Source: Oscarella lobularis
Taxonomy: Eukaryota > Porifera > Homoscleromorpha > Homosclerophorida > Oscarellidae
Reading direction: 5' to 3'
NCBI RefSeq assembly: GCF_947507565.1
Contig: NC_089185.1
Location: forward strand, 2,666,001 to 2,730,000
Length of the DNA: 64,000 bases
In this document: in pieces, positions 53,443-64,000 of the stretch
Layout: each line of letters opens with the position of its first letter
Position numbering within the stretch: the stretch's first letter is position 1
Notes under the pieces: generated by a model
The model's database searches: none
Told to the model about the DNA's origin: nothing
Seen by the model: only the letters and a program-made list of their open reading frames with translations
Program-made: the position numbers and the translations under genes

Positions 53443-55260
53443 TTAGCAAAGACGTTTGATTACCGTTGCTAGCAGCAAGAGCTGTAAAAACGCATATTCG
53501 ACTCTTGCTGCTGCACTAGTAGGGGCAATTGTATTAGTACATTGCGGTCTGACGGGCGTGGGCTCGGCTGGCACAGTGGGAACGGTGACTATTTGATCTG
53601 GAATGATCTTGTAGCCTTCGACGCCTCTGCATCTGACGTTCTGCTTCTTCGAACGAAGATAATCGAAATAGGCGGCGTCAGCACCGGGTTTGGAGAAATT
53701 GAGAGCAGCAACTGCTTCCTGGAGAGCATATTCATCATCTCCGTAATACGTACCCCAACCTTGGCTCTCTGCTTTCTCAGTTAGAGCGGATAAATAATCT
53801 GGCAAGATCTCGCTTAGACAGTACTGCAAAGAAATTGCCGGATACACAATCAAGAAAGCGATGCACATTTCCTGTGTTGTACCGAGACCCCCCACGGTCG
53901 TCATCGTCCGTTTTGATGTATCGTAGTCACATTCAGTTTGAAGCGAGTCGCCAGGCAGAATCGTGACGTTCTTCAGAGGAAGTATGTAATCCTGATAGTT
54001 GAAGTCGTAATGCTCGTTCTGAACGATGTATCCTAAATCTCGGCCATTGCGAAATTGTCTGAGCCGAATGGCAGCTCCAGCGGTATGAGAGTGCAGAAAC
54101 ACGGAAAAAACCTTTGAACCTTCAGAAGGAATTCCGGCTTTGGTGCACTGCGATGAGCAGTACGATTTCACTGTAGCCTTCGGCAATCCGGGGGGTATGA
54201 AAAAGGTATCACCTGGTATAATTTGACCGACTTCAAGAATAGATCCAAGGTTTGGGGGTTTCTTTGTCGTATAGTAGAATTTCAACCCGGACGAATCAAC
54301 ATAATCTGACCTCATCTTCTCATTGTTGTAGTGCAATCCGAGCATAACGTATTGAAGGCCGTCTTTTCCACTGAACGGAATGCCAACGTCGTCCGGAAAA
54401 CGCACCTCCTCGCCACCAACAGCCCACGCTCCAATGGGACTGAAGCCCCAACACGGCTTAACTTTATCGTTGATTGTGTTGCATGGGCCATCTTCGTGGA
54501 GATAGTTCGCAGCGCTGTCGCATCGATAGACGAGCATGTGATGAACGATTGCTTTGTTATCGATAACGGGACCGAATCCTATCAGGTAGCCTCCTTCTGG
54601 TACAACAGGCAATTTCATTGTTTTGCACCAGTACGTTGTATCAGCGGACGGAACTTTAATATTGTCTGTTATCACATCGAAGGTCGGAGTGCCACTCGGA
54701 AACGGTTTCACGATACGTCCGTTTAGCAAATTGACACTCTTGCTGCCCATTTTCTGATGCTGCATCAGGCCATTAATAGTATCAGGGTCTTTAGGATGAT
54801 ACGCCCAGATCACGTTCGAAGTGCCAGGGCTAATATCCGTGTCGTTGGGCTCGCAAGCACGAATTTTTCGTCTGAACTCGATCACGGTCGTCGTATCGTC
54901 TTCTGACGCTGCAAGCAGCTCGACGTTCTGCTTGGGATCGAGCGGCGGGAGAAATCTGCCCAACGAATGGCGATCCTGCACAATACCTTTGCCGTCTTTT
55001 ACCCAACCGGTGACGATGTCTGAATCTGGCATTTGGCCGTTGGGCGATAGGCCGAATCCGACCCATCCCGTCGTTTTCGCTTCGATGCCGACGTCGATCG
55101 TGCCTAAGGCGTGGTCGACCGTCCAATGAAGCCAGAAAGTGTTGTCGCCATCCAAATTGACGCTGAAATCGTACCTTTGACTAAGAGATGCAGACGTGCT
55201 TGCAAAGGCAATGCAAGTAAAGAGTAAAAGGACAACTCTCATGGCTTTTGAAGGTTCCAA
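53443..55260 (-). CDS. DBH-like copper monooxygenase (MOXD1-like) 2, 605 aa
   Basis: Tandem duplicate of the 50457 gene, intronless, differing at scattered positions and by three fewer residues near the C-terminal Thr/Pro stretch. DOMON at about 30-150 and a monooxygenase core with all copper-binding motifs: HH in AIVHHMLVYRCD, LHYNN, HSH in FLHSHTAG, Met in TQEMCIAFLIVYP. Signal peptide (LLLFTCIAFASTSA) and hydrophobic tail (FLQLLLLATVIKRLC) are kept. The two upstream regions are also alike, so both copies probably retain the same control. Full conservation of catalytic motifs argues that both are functional. Confidence 0.9.
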   Translation of the reverse strand: MEPSKAMRVVLLLFTCIAFASTSASLSQRYDFSVNLDGDNTFWLHWTVDHALGTIDVGIEAKTTGWVGFGLSPNGQMPDSDIVTGWVKDGKGIVQDRHSLGRFLPPLDPKQNVELLAASEDDTTTVIEFRRKIRACEPNDTDISPGTSNVIWAYHPKDPDTINGLMQHQKMGSKSVNLLNGRIVKPFPSGTPTFDVITDNIKVPSADTTYWCKTMKLPVVPEGGYLIGFGPVIDNKAIVHHMLVYRCDSAANYLHEDGPCNTINDKVKPCWGFSPIGAWAVGGEEVRFPDDVGIPFSGKDGLQYVMLGLHYNNEKMRSDYVDSSGLKFYYTTKKPPNLGSILEVGQIIPGDTFFIPPGLPKATVKSYCSSQCTKAGIPSEGSKVFSVFLHSHTAGAAIRLRQFRNGRDLGYIVQNEHYDFNYQDYILPLKNVTILPGDSLQTECDYDTSKRTMTTVGGLGTTQEMCIAFLIVYPAISLQYCLSEILPDYLSALTEKAESQGWGTYYGDDEYALQEAVAALNFSKPGADAAYFDYLRSKKQNVRCRGVEGYKIIPDQIVTVPTVPAEPTPVRPQCTNTIAPTSAAARVEYAFLQLLLLATVIKRLC

Positions 55261-56009
55261 GAGCAGGAACGGCGACTCTAAGCTTTTGACCCCTCGTGGG
55301 CGTGATGACGCACTGTCACGTGACTAGGCTACCTTGTAAAGATCACGCATCTCGTAAAAGGCCATCGCTACGCGCCGTGCAGAAGGTTATTGAGCAAACG
55401 TACGTGTTTTCGAAGTCGAAATACTCTACCTCTGCTATTTGTGCGGTCGCTCGAGCCACGGACTCCTTTTTTGCGTGCTTAGTGTTGCGTATAGGGGTCT
55501 CAGCCGCTGAGAAAAGCCGCTGAGATGTCATTGAGCCGCAAGGAAATCGTCGGAAGTCAGCGCAGGAGAAGGGGGCCCCCAGTGGGGGCTTCATACAGAG
55601 GGGACCTCCTTCCACGGATAGGCGCAGCATTTGCCAAGTTGCGATATAGTAAGTTATGCTCCACTTCTACGAGTTTTTCAACCTAAATCTATCCTGATTA
55701 ATCACGGGTGCCGCCTTTCAATTCCATGCCACTATACAGTCAGATTATGATAGCAATACAGTAATCCTCTTCCGCTTCAGCAGAGCAAACTCGGATCGAC
55801 GATTCCATGAGATGGTGCAGGAAGTCATACATCAACGTATCCGGCACAAAAAGTGCTTCAATCCAGCTGGGAGAAAATATATCTATACGGGTATAGTGAA
55901 CGCATACGCTTTCACGATATATCCAAGACCATTGTGTTACAGCTAATATGGTAATAATATGGTAATACAAATACAAATTATAATAATGATAAAATGTAGG
56001 AGAACAGCT
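55261..56009. other. Intergenic region
   Basis: Upstream block of the second monooxygenase gene (paralogous to 52290-52740), a TRANK1-like scrap and the 3' flank of the large TRANK1-like gene. Confidence 0.7.
55745..55885 (-). pseudogene. TRANK1-like gene scrap
   Basis: Encodes WIEALFVPDTLMYDFLHH followed by IRVCSAEAEEDYC, similar to the SAHLRQALIEICSVEAEEDC region of the adjacent TRANK1-like gene. Copy of the piece at 52750. Confidence 0.5.
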
Positions 56010-59000
56010 TTACTTTCTAAATATTTTCTTCTTCTTGGTGCGTCCTGTTTTTGTCAAACTGACGTCGTTTGTTTTTCCGACTAAAATTTCGTCCTGAAAG
56101 AAAAGAATTTCATCGTCGTCATATAATTTCAACTCTGGTGGCTTGACAGTGGCTTCGTCAGCGTCGCGGTAGCTAACACCAACGGAGTCTTCTTCGAGCT
56201 TAGTTTTCAAGCTCTGAAACTTCATTCTCAAATGGGCAAGTTCTCTCTCCAAATACTCTGTTCCTCTTTTCCACTCACAATTCTCCTCGTGCTTCAGTAT
56301 TCCTTTTTTCACATTCTCCACGTGCTCTCTAAGTTCATCGGCGTCTAATTCTAGAATATGTTTCCCAGAAATTTCCTTGGAAAAAGTAAGGAATTCTAGG
56401 GACGTCTTTTCGAAAAACCCTTTTTCCTTCCTATACTTGGTGAATGCCGCCATTGTTAGTTCATGAGAATATGAACTAATGTGCTCATCCCTTGTCGCGT
56501 CATCTTCGCTCTTGAAAATCACATTGCATACACGGCAACCGAAGAAATCGACGTGCACCTCGAAGGTGCGATTAGAACGTTCGGCAGCGCTATTTCTCCA
56601 CGTTTTAAAGCTTCTCTGTAGCAGGCGACGCGATACGCGCGATATAAACTGCTCTGCATCTGCTTCAAAAAGATTTTCAGTATTAATGTCATCCTCAGGA
56701 TCTTGGGGATGGCCTCGTTGGTTTCTCGCAACAGCTGATTGAAGAGGAGGAGAGGAAACGGGCTCGTTGGTAAGCACAGCTACCTCAGCGGGAGTGAAGT
56801 CAAACTTTCGGTCATCAGATTTTGTTACTCGCACTAATTCGTCGTCTCTGCCACGCAAAAGTTTACACAAAACTTGACAGGTAACCAGGCGGCAATCCTC
56901 TTCTGCTTCAACAGAGCAAATTTCAATCAGCGCTTGCCTGAGATGCGCCGAAAGCCCTAAATTAAGATACGGGTAAACAAAATTAAAGCATTGCTTCAAT
57001 TCGGTTTTCTTCTGAGGAAATCCGATGGTTTTGAGACTGTTATAGTACAGAACTATACACAGAACAAGAGTCCTTTCTGCGCCGCCACTAATTAGGCACT
57101 GCGGTCTTGTTAGAGAGAACGTTAGGATGTTAAACGTTTCCTTCTCCTTTCCTAGGACAACGTCGATAACGTACTCCAGCAGCTCTCGAACGTCTCCTAG
57201 ATCGTGAACGTTTAGACTGCGAATTGCTTGAAGATGATAGTCAGGTTCACTTCGAGTGACACAATCCCAAAATCTAGTTGTTTCAACGTAGCGCCGTGGT
57301 ATAAATATTTCTAGATCTCGAACCGGCTGGAGATAGAGCAGAGATAAAAGGCAATAGTATGAACACATCTCTAAGATGTTATTGGTCTCAGTAAGAGTAG
57401 GGGGAGCGTGGCGTAGAACGAATCCTTTTTTGAAAGAAGGAGTGAAAAAGTCATAAAGAAGAATCTTGATCGACCTTATAATGTGACTGGAGTACTCCAT
57501 CTTTGCTTTACTCCAGGCATTGCTTATATCGTCCAGATAAGAAAGAAAGGTGGTATACCGGTAATAGCTTCTACTTCTCAGCTCATAGAACCAGGGACGA
57601 TAATAAGCCTTAGCGTTAAAGAACATGTCACCCTCGACCTTCGCTCTTTCCTCTTTTAACAGATCGCAAAATTGTTTTGCCTTAGCCTTTCCGTCAACAA
57701 TCCTAAAGAGATTCCAGAACGCCTGCACTAGATTAATATTTCCCACGCGTCTGTGTCCGAGCTCCTGCCATCGCGTTTCAATTAGACCAACCAGATGATT
57801 TGCAACAGTTGGCTCCTTTCGCAGTTTCAAAACTCCTTGATAGCATGCTTCGTTTAGGGGGTACAGACAGCATTGCCGAGGCCCCGGACATACGATTTCC
57901 CACAAATATCGTAATGGCTCGATGCGCCGAATCGCCTTTAGTGTTATGACATCAGCTACTAAATGCTTACACCTCTGCAAGTTGCTGCAAACGGAAGAAA
58001 CAGAAAATTCAAGCTTCGTGGATAAAATTATCTTCTCCATTTGCGTAGACCAATACTCCTTTGGAAAGGGTCCGTGAAAATTAACGCAGCCAATATCACG
58101 TCTTGGGCAATAATACGTCTCAGCAAAAAATTGGCACACTTTGCCGCGTCCTTCCAAGCAATCCATAAGATATCTTCGTGACATCGCAATCAACTCACAA
58201 ATTATGGAAAAAATGTGACGGCTCAATAGCGACCTAACGGCCTCTTTTTCGAAACAAACCTCGTGCTGAAATTCCTCGATAGTACCTCGGTAAGTTGAAA
58301 TTCGCATAAAACGACAGCGCGTTTTGGGATATATAGCGTATTCAACTTCGTTAATTACGCAGAACCCATAATACCGAGCGCAATGATTGTTCACCTGACG
58401 AACGTCTTCAGGCGCTCTCATAGTGGAGATGGCTTTACAGAGTTTGATAGCCGTTTCAACAGTCTGCGTAACAGTTCTTAGGTCTTGGTTCGAAGCCACA
58501 GGTGATTTAGCTAGTCGAGCAGCAGTCGCTTCGATCTCGCCACACCAGCAGAAGGATCTCGTGAAAAAATCTCTTGCTTTCATAGCTAAACGACTATAAC
58601 TTTCAATGTCATCTTTTCGCAATTTCGCTTCTTTCAAACAGCAGCAACCGAGTCCTAGAAAGTCTCGTTTCTCCTCGTAGCATCGTCTCGCTTTCTCCAA
58701 ATACTCTAAGCACTCTTCTTTGCCAAGGGTTTCCCAGTTGACTTCAACGTGACCTAGATAGCAATTTCCGTCGAAGACGCTACCTCCTCCCTTGTCCGCA
58801 ATCTCTAAATATCTTCCCTGCTCCGTGTACAGTTTTCTAACTTCATCCATGCGATTAGCTCTAATCATTGCTCTAACAAATTCCTCAATTTGTCCGGTGT
58901 CTTTGAAAAATTTCTCTTTCATTTCAAACGTCGAAAAGCGGTCAACGACTTTTCTCATTTCATCAAATTCCGATTTGCTAAAGTAATGTTTTGCTGCTTT

Positions 59001-62000
59001 AATGAGTAGCCTGTCTACTGAAAGCGACGTAGGAGCCTTCACGCGGTCCTTTAACTCGGGCTGTTTTTCTATAAGCGTATTATAGCGCTGTACCAAATTA
59101 GCGACTTCCTCGTAGCGTCCGTGAGCATAGAGCGAGATACAAGGCGTTTCGTAGTCGTCACCTTTTTCCCAGCACCGAAGAGCATCATCAAGTCGTCTCT
59201 TTGCAAAAAATAGTCTCGCGGCATCGAGAGGCTGCACGATGCAAATGCCAATAATAAGTGATTAAAATTAATTTGGTGGCTTACCATTTCGTTTTTTTCA
59301 AAAACGGTCGCTGCCATTATTTTCTCACCGCATCTTGCAAGGCACAGAGCGGCGGAGTCCAGCTTCCTAGCCTGTACGTAATAAAGCGCTGCTTCGCGGA
59401 GTTTCTCCTTTTCATTTCGCGTGTTTTCCATGGCTTCCTTGACGCAGATTTTACCAAGGCAGAGATAGAATTTCTCTTCGATCCCGGCTCGATCGAAGCA
59501 TGTCGCAGCAGGGCGAAAGAGTCTATGTTTTAGAAAATAGCGAGCTCTCCTTTCCCACTCTTTGGGTGTAGACGTAGCAAAAAGCTGTGAATTTTCAGAT
59601 TCGTTTTTTCGAGCCAACACGTCACTGCTACTAACGACTTCAATTAAATCTAGCGACCGAAAGTATTCCATGATGGGCCTCCGCTTGTTCTCGTCACTGT
59701 CGTAGAACCAGAGATTGCACCGAGCGCGAGTGACGGCGGTGTACAAGTGCTTTAGCTCTGATTCTATGTACTTGTGCTTGGACGAATCGAATTTTAGAGG
59801 CCTGCAATCCGACATCCCTTTGAAATAATCTGGGTGTTCATCTCGGAGAAACGAGTAGATAATTTGCCAAGAAGCATCAGCCTATAAGAAATTAACGGCA
59901 AGCTAAACAATGAGCTTAGACGTATTCATGCACACATATACCTTTGAGTCAGTAAAAAAGTTGAAGAGCAAAACGTCGTCGAACTCGAGACCCTTAGCGT
60001 CAAAAATTGTCATAGATATGGCACACTTCAATTCTTCCGGAAGTTTCTTCAGGGCTTCTTCAGACCTGACTAAGATTACTTGATGAGCTCCAAATTCTAG
60101 AGCGTTTGTTTTTCGCCTATTGCCCATTAGCACAAGGGCAAGAAATTCCGTGAGAGTCTCGCTTTCTGTACTGACTAAATACGACGGCTTAGGCCCAGGA
60201 AAAAGACCTCTATCCTTTGGAAGAATATCAAACGAATCTTTAAAATACGTCTCCATGAGGTCTACGACACTCGAGGCAACTTTCAGTATTCCAGAATGAG
60301 ATCGGTAATTTTGCTCAAGATGCGAAACTTTGGGAACTTTAATTTTCAAGTGAGGATTGGCTTCCTTTCTTTCAAAAAACATCGTTTGCATATCCTTGAA
60401 GCGAAAGGACACGCCACGCATTATAGACTGGGCTGTATCACCAGTGAGGAAAACTCCGTTTTGATTTTGACAGCAACTCAGTAAAAGAGCAATTTCAGCC
60501 TGGGTGAAGTCTTGCGTTTCGTCCACAAACAACTGGTTGATGATCCAGCCCAAATCAGACACGTCTACCGAGTTGAGTCGATGATACAAATTGAATACTA
60601 AATCGCATTCGTCGTAAGCTCGCATCTGCTTCTTCAACCTGCGATACTGCAAAAAGATCTGGTAGACCTGATCGCGACTTCCTTCAAAATTAGGAGCTCG
60701 TTTTCGACCAATATTTTCATAGTCCTCCTTCTTTAAGTACCCTTTACCGTTCGCACTGTTCATTGCCTCCACCGAGCCTTCGATGAACGACTTGATCTCG
60801 GTCCACACGAGGGCAGGATCGTACGAACAGTCAGGAAACTCTCTTTTCAGCTGTGGCCATAACCTATTCTCGAACAGAGCAAAGGTGATCTCCATTCGAA
60901 CGTTGCCCTTTGATTTGGATAAAGTCTCCGTAGCTCGATCTACGGATTTAACAAGATGGCTAGATACGTCAGCAACCTCTTTCTCCTCCTCGTCTCCCGA
61001 ATCGTCCCTGTCCGATAAATCGCTATCCCAGTCGTCGTCGTCGAGCAATTCTAGCAATCCGTCGTTGTCTCCCCAAGTGCTAATTCTGCACAGCATTGCT
61101 CCTTTCTCGTTTCGTGGGAAGAAGGGCTCGGACGGCAGAGAGGCGTCGAGTAGTAGAAGAACTTGACGCATGGTGAGAAAGCAAGGAAATTGCAAATCGT
61201 TGAACTCCTGCAATTTAAACGGCAATTGCTTCGACTCATATTCCCTATGTTTGGTGAAGGATTGAGCGTGGCTCAGACCGAGAAAGCATCTTCTCATTCG
61301 ATCACATAGAAAGCCGTTCTTTGTAATGAATACCTGCTTGAGATGATGAAGAATTTCGTTGGAACGTCTTGCTAGAGGAGGAACAAATTCTTCATCAGAC
61401 TCCAGTAGAAACCGCACTTTGCAAGCGGAAGGCTTTGGAGAAACCTGAGGTGGCTCACTGGCCGAGTCTTTCTGAGGGCCCGTGTAAATTTCCTCTGGAT
61501 TTCTATCTTTCAGCGGTGGTAAAATGTCCTCGGGCCATTCCTTTATGCGTGCGAGCTTCTCATCCTCAGCAGAAGATTTGATAAGCCTGTGATCAACTAC
61601 AACGCTGCGCCCCTCTTCTTCTGGTTTGACCTTAGCAGTTCTTTGAATGCTCTGGTAGTAGGGAGAATCGACTGTTGCTTTCATCCAATACAGTTCAAAA
61701 CACCTCCACATTTTGTAAAGACAGCAGGTTGTTTTTCCCGTTCCACTGCGACCCAAAAGCAATGTCGACGTTTCTTCCTTCGAATTTATTATTTCGAATT
61801 CGTCCGGGTTTATGTCAAATGGAAAATCGACTTCTTCCTCCCTGGTAGAAGACAAATTCAACATTTCATTTGTCAGAGGATAGAATTTCACTATATTATA
61901 TTCTTTGAGTCGAGGATTCGCAGGCGGAATGCACTTTAGCGCTTGCTCGTCATCTTCCGAGGAGCTTATCAGTTTTGAAAAATACAAAGGTCTGTCTTGA

Positions 62001-64000
62001 GGCAAAGCCTCCGTGGCGTCTTCTTTGAGATAGTTTTTGCCCTCTAAGATCGTAATGTTCACAGCCGACTCACCCTTTTCATACGACTTCAAGATTTCTT
62101 TCACTTTCAAATTGAGTTTGTCGTGATCGAGAAGCACGTGCCACACGCGAATTATCTGCGAGTAGACGTGCTTCTGCTCGCCTGGGAGACTGAGTCGTGG
62201 CGAGAAAGCGCAATTGACGTCCCAGATTAGTCGCACTGCTCCGGTGACGTTCGTTTCATAGAGCATTATGCCCCCTTGAACGCCTTGAATGGGACGACAG
62301 AGTTTCGGACGAAACTCCCCATTTGCGAGCATATGCAGTTTTGAGACGACCTGATCGACGACGTGCCGATCACTTTTGGGTTTCTTGAGGAATTTCCACA
62401 CGTCCATAGTGCATCTCACCTCCCACGGCGTCTTTAGAGGAGAATAGGTTTTTGGTAATAAAGGAGTGCGCACTTTTTCTATCTCGGACGTCTCTGGAAC
62501 GTCAACCTCATCCTCTTGAACTGAATCTGGGACTGGAGTAGTAGAGTTTGTTATATCAACAGGAGCATTCGTAGTCGAACTCTGTCGTCTCACCTCCTTG
62601 GAAATCAGCTGAGCGTCCTTTGACTTTTTCAAAAGTTGTTGAGTGTAGTCTTTTTGTGGGAGCGCGGATATTGCCTTTTGCAGCTCCTCCCTGATGTCTA
62701 CTTGCTGCATGTTAATCCTATGAGGTTTCCCTCTTTGTTGCGTTCTGGAACTTTCTTGCTCCTCTGGGACTCTTTCAGAATCGCTCTCTTTTTCGCCTTC
62801 GGACTCTTCACTGCTGCTGCCGCTACTCGCTGTTTCTTTATTGGCTGCGGCAGCAGACTCAGAAACAGATACCGAATTCGAAGCTTTAGGCTTCAAAGTC
62901 TTTTTCTTCTTGCTCTGTTGCTTCTTCTTTTTGAGTTTCTTCTTCTTCTTTGCCGCTGATTTTGCTGCCGATGTATGAGGCTTCTTTACGTCCGGTGGCC
63001 GCTCAACCTTTAAGGTTGCATCTGATTTTGTTGCCGTTGGATGCGTTCTCTTTATGTCCGGACGCTCAACCTTTGGGGCAGCGGCTGTGCGCCTTTGAGT
63101 TTGAGGATGTACCGGAGCCACATCGGGACGGGTACGCTGATGAGCTTGATAACGGCTGCGAGTAGGAGTATCACCATAATAGGTGCTTGGAGAATAAGAA
63201 GCTCCAGGTGAATAATAATAACTTTCGGCAGTACCTAGCGTTGGGGCATAAGTGAAAGGTTCGTAGGGAGGTTGGTATGCAGGTTGGTAGGCGGGTGATC
63301 CATGTGAATAAAGAGGCTCGTCCATGGCATAAGTTTGAGCGAAATAAGGCGAGGTGGAGTAAGAGTGCGATGGAATAGACGATGCACTAGGATAGTGCAT
63401 AGATTGGACGTTTGAAGAAAGAAATTCTTGCGCTTTGTGTAGTACCTGAACACGCCAGTCATCTGGATACCAGTCCTTGCTGTAAAGCCATTCGATAGCG
63501 GAAATCCCTTCCTTATTGGGTTCATCTGGTCTGTATCCCTTTAAAAGCAATTTGACCATCACCGTTTCTCGCGTTTTGGAGAAAGTGTAGTCATTCATGC
63601 AGATCAGATGAAGGGGCGAATAGCCGTTTCTGCTCACAGGCAGCTCCCCTTTCACTTGCTTCAAAATGTAATCGAGGAGACGCGTGCTTCCATCTAAATC
63701 AAGTCACTCTGTCTTATTTATCAAAAAATTCAAAGATCGCCTTACCGTCTTCCAATGTCCAAAGAGTTACCGCGTTTAGGACACAGTCGTCCTCCGGCAA
63801 ACAGAGACATTGACTAAGGGCTCCCATACGCAGTAGCTCAACCGCAGCGCTTTGTTTACCAAATTCTTTTGCAACGACAAGTGGCAACTTGCCTCCTCTG
63901 CAAGGAGCGTTTGGATTAAAATTGATCTGCTGCAGAAACTCAAAAAACGGGCCAAGAGAATCATCGTCTTTCTCTTTAGCAATGACGTCATCAACTGGAA
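56010..64000 (-). CDS. TRANK1-like ankyrin/UvrD-type helicase/TPR protein, 5' end outside window
   Basis: Exons in the window, 5' to 3': 64000-63746 (partial), 63693-59942, 59881-59285, 59231-56010; introns are 52-60 bases. About 2600 residues are visible. Order: ankyrin repeats (GKLPLVVAKEFGKQSAAVELL, NGYSPLHLICMND), a Tyr/Pro/Ser-rich stretch and Lys-rich low complexity, a segment resembling the RelE-like part of some fungal helicases (VRLIWDVNCAFSP; weak), then a superfamily 1 helicase. Helicase motifs: Walker A GRSGTGKTT, DETQDFTQAE, GDTAQSIMRG, LEQNYRSHSG, DAKGLEFDDVLLFNFF, YTAVTRARCNLW. TPR-like helices follow, then a C2H2-type finger (CRVCNVIF...HISSYSH), a coiled coil and a basic tail. 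Matches vertebrate TRANK1 in order. The helicase motifs look intact. Function poorly known. Confidence 0.85.

Overview
The window looks like nuclear DNA of an early-branching animal, most likely a homoscleromorph sponge (Oscarella- or Corticium-like). Three things suggest this: very short introns (about 45-60 bases, GT-AG), a dense gene layout, and animal-specific domain mixes (collagen triplets, EGF, Kazal, C-type lectin, DOMON/copper monooxygenase, FHA-BRCT MDC1, ankyrin-helicase TRANK1-like). The taxon is an inference; no marker gene is present.

Region 1 (1-31.4 kb, plus strand) is a tandem array of intronless, short secreted collagen-like genes. Each encodes a signal peptide, one or two Cys, 6-20 Gly-X-Y triplets rich in GRD, and a conserved C-terminal domain of about 195 residues that I do not recognise. 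Seven copies are intact (1485, 4866, 10227, 15826, 23975, 29038, 30425). Eight near-full-length copies are broken by stops, frameshifts or deletions, and several short fragments lie between them. There are at least three promoter/signal-peptide subfamilies (MKHH-, MKHL/MNHL-, MSKN-). Nested segmental duplications, one clear gene-conversion chimera and repeated loss of the TATA box show active birth-and-death evolution. A 1.65-kb fold-back element (19156-20803) and a tandem cluster of Helitron-like elements with 17-bp minisatellites (20968-23054) interrupt the array.

Region 2 (32-46 kb, minus strand) holds three tandem paralogues of a roughly 1000-residue secreted lectin with about 15 small exons: signal peptide, six H-lectin-like repeats with a Kazal module between repeats 3 and 4, then CTLD-EGF-EGF-CTLD. 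The third paralogue (42372-46013) has lost most of CTLD1, most of EGF2 and all of CTLD2. In their place it carries the C-terminal domain and 3' flank of a collagen-like array gene, so the two neighbouring families have exchanged a domain.

Region 3 (47-50.3 kb, plus strand) is a 17-exon MDC1 orthologue (FHA, acidic CK2-type repeats, TQxY motifs, tandem BRCT), head-to-head with lectin 3. A copy of its first two exons lies head-to-head with lectin 2. Region 4 (50.4-55.3 kb, minus strand) has two intronless DBH-like copper monooxygenase genes. Region 5 (56.0 kb to the window end, minus strand) is a large TRANK1-like ankyrin/UvrD-helicase/TPR gene whose 5' end lies outside the window.

The overall picture is a duplication-prone locus pairing collagenous and lectin-type secreted proteins, plausibly recognition or innate-defence molecules, next to ordinary housekeeping genes. 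The recognition role is inferred from architecture only.
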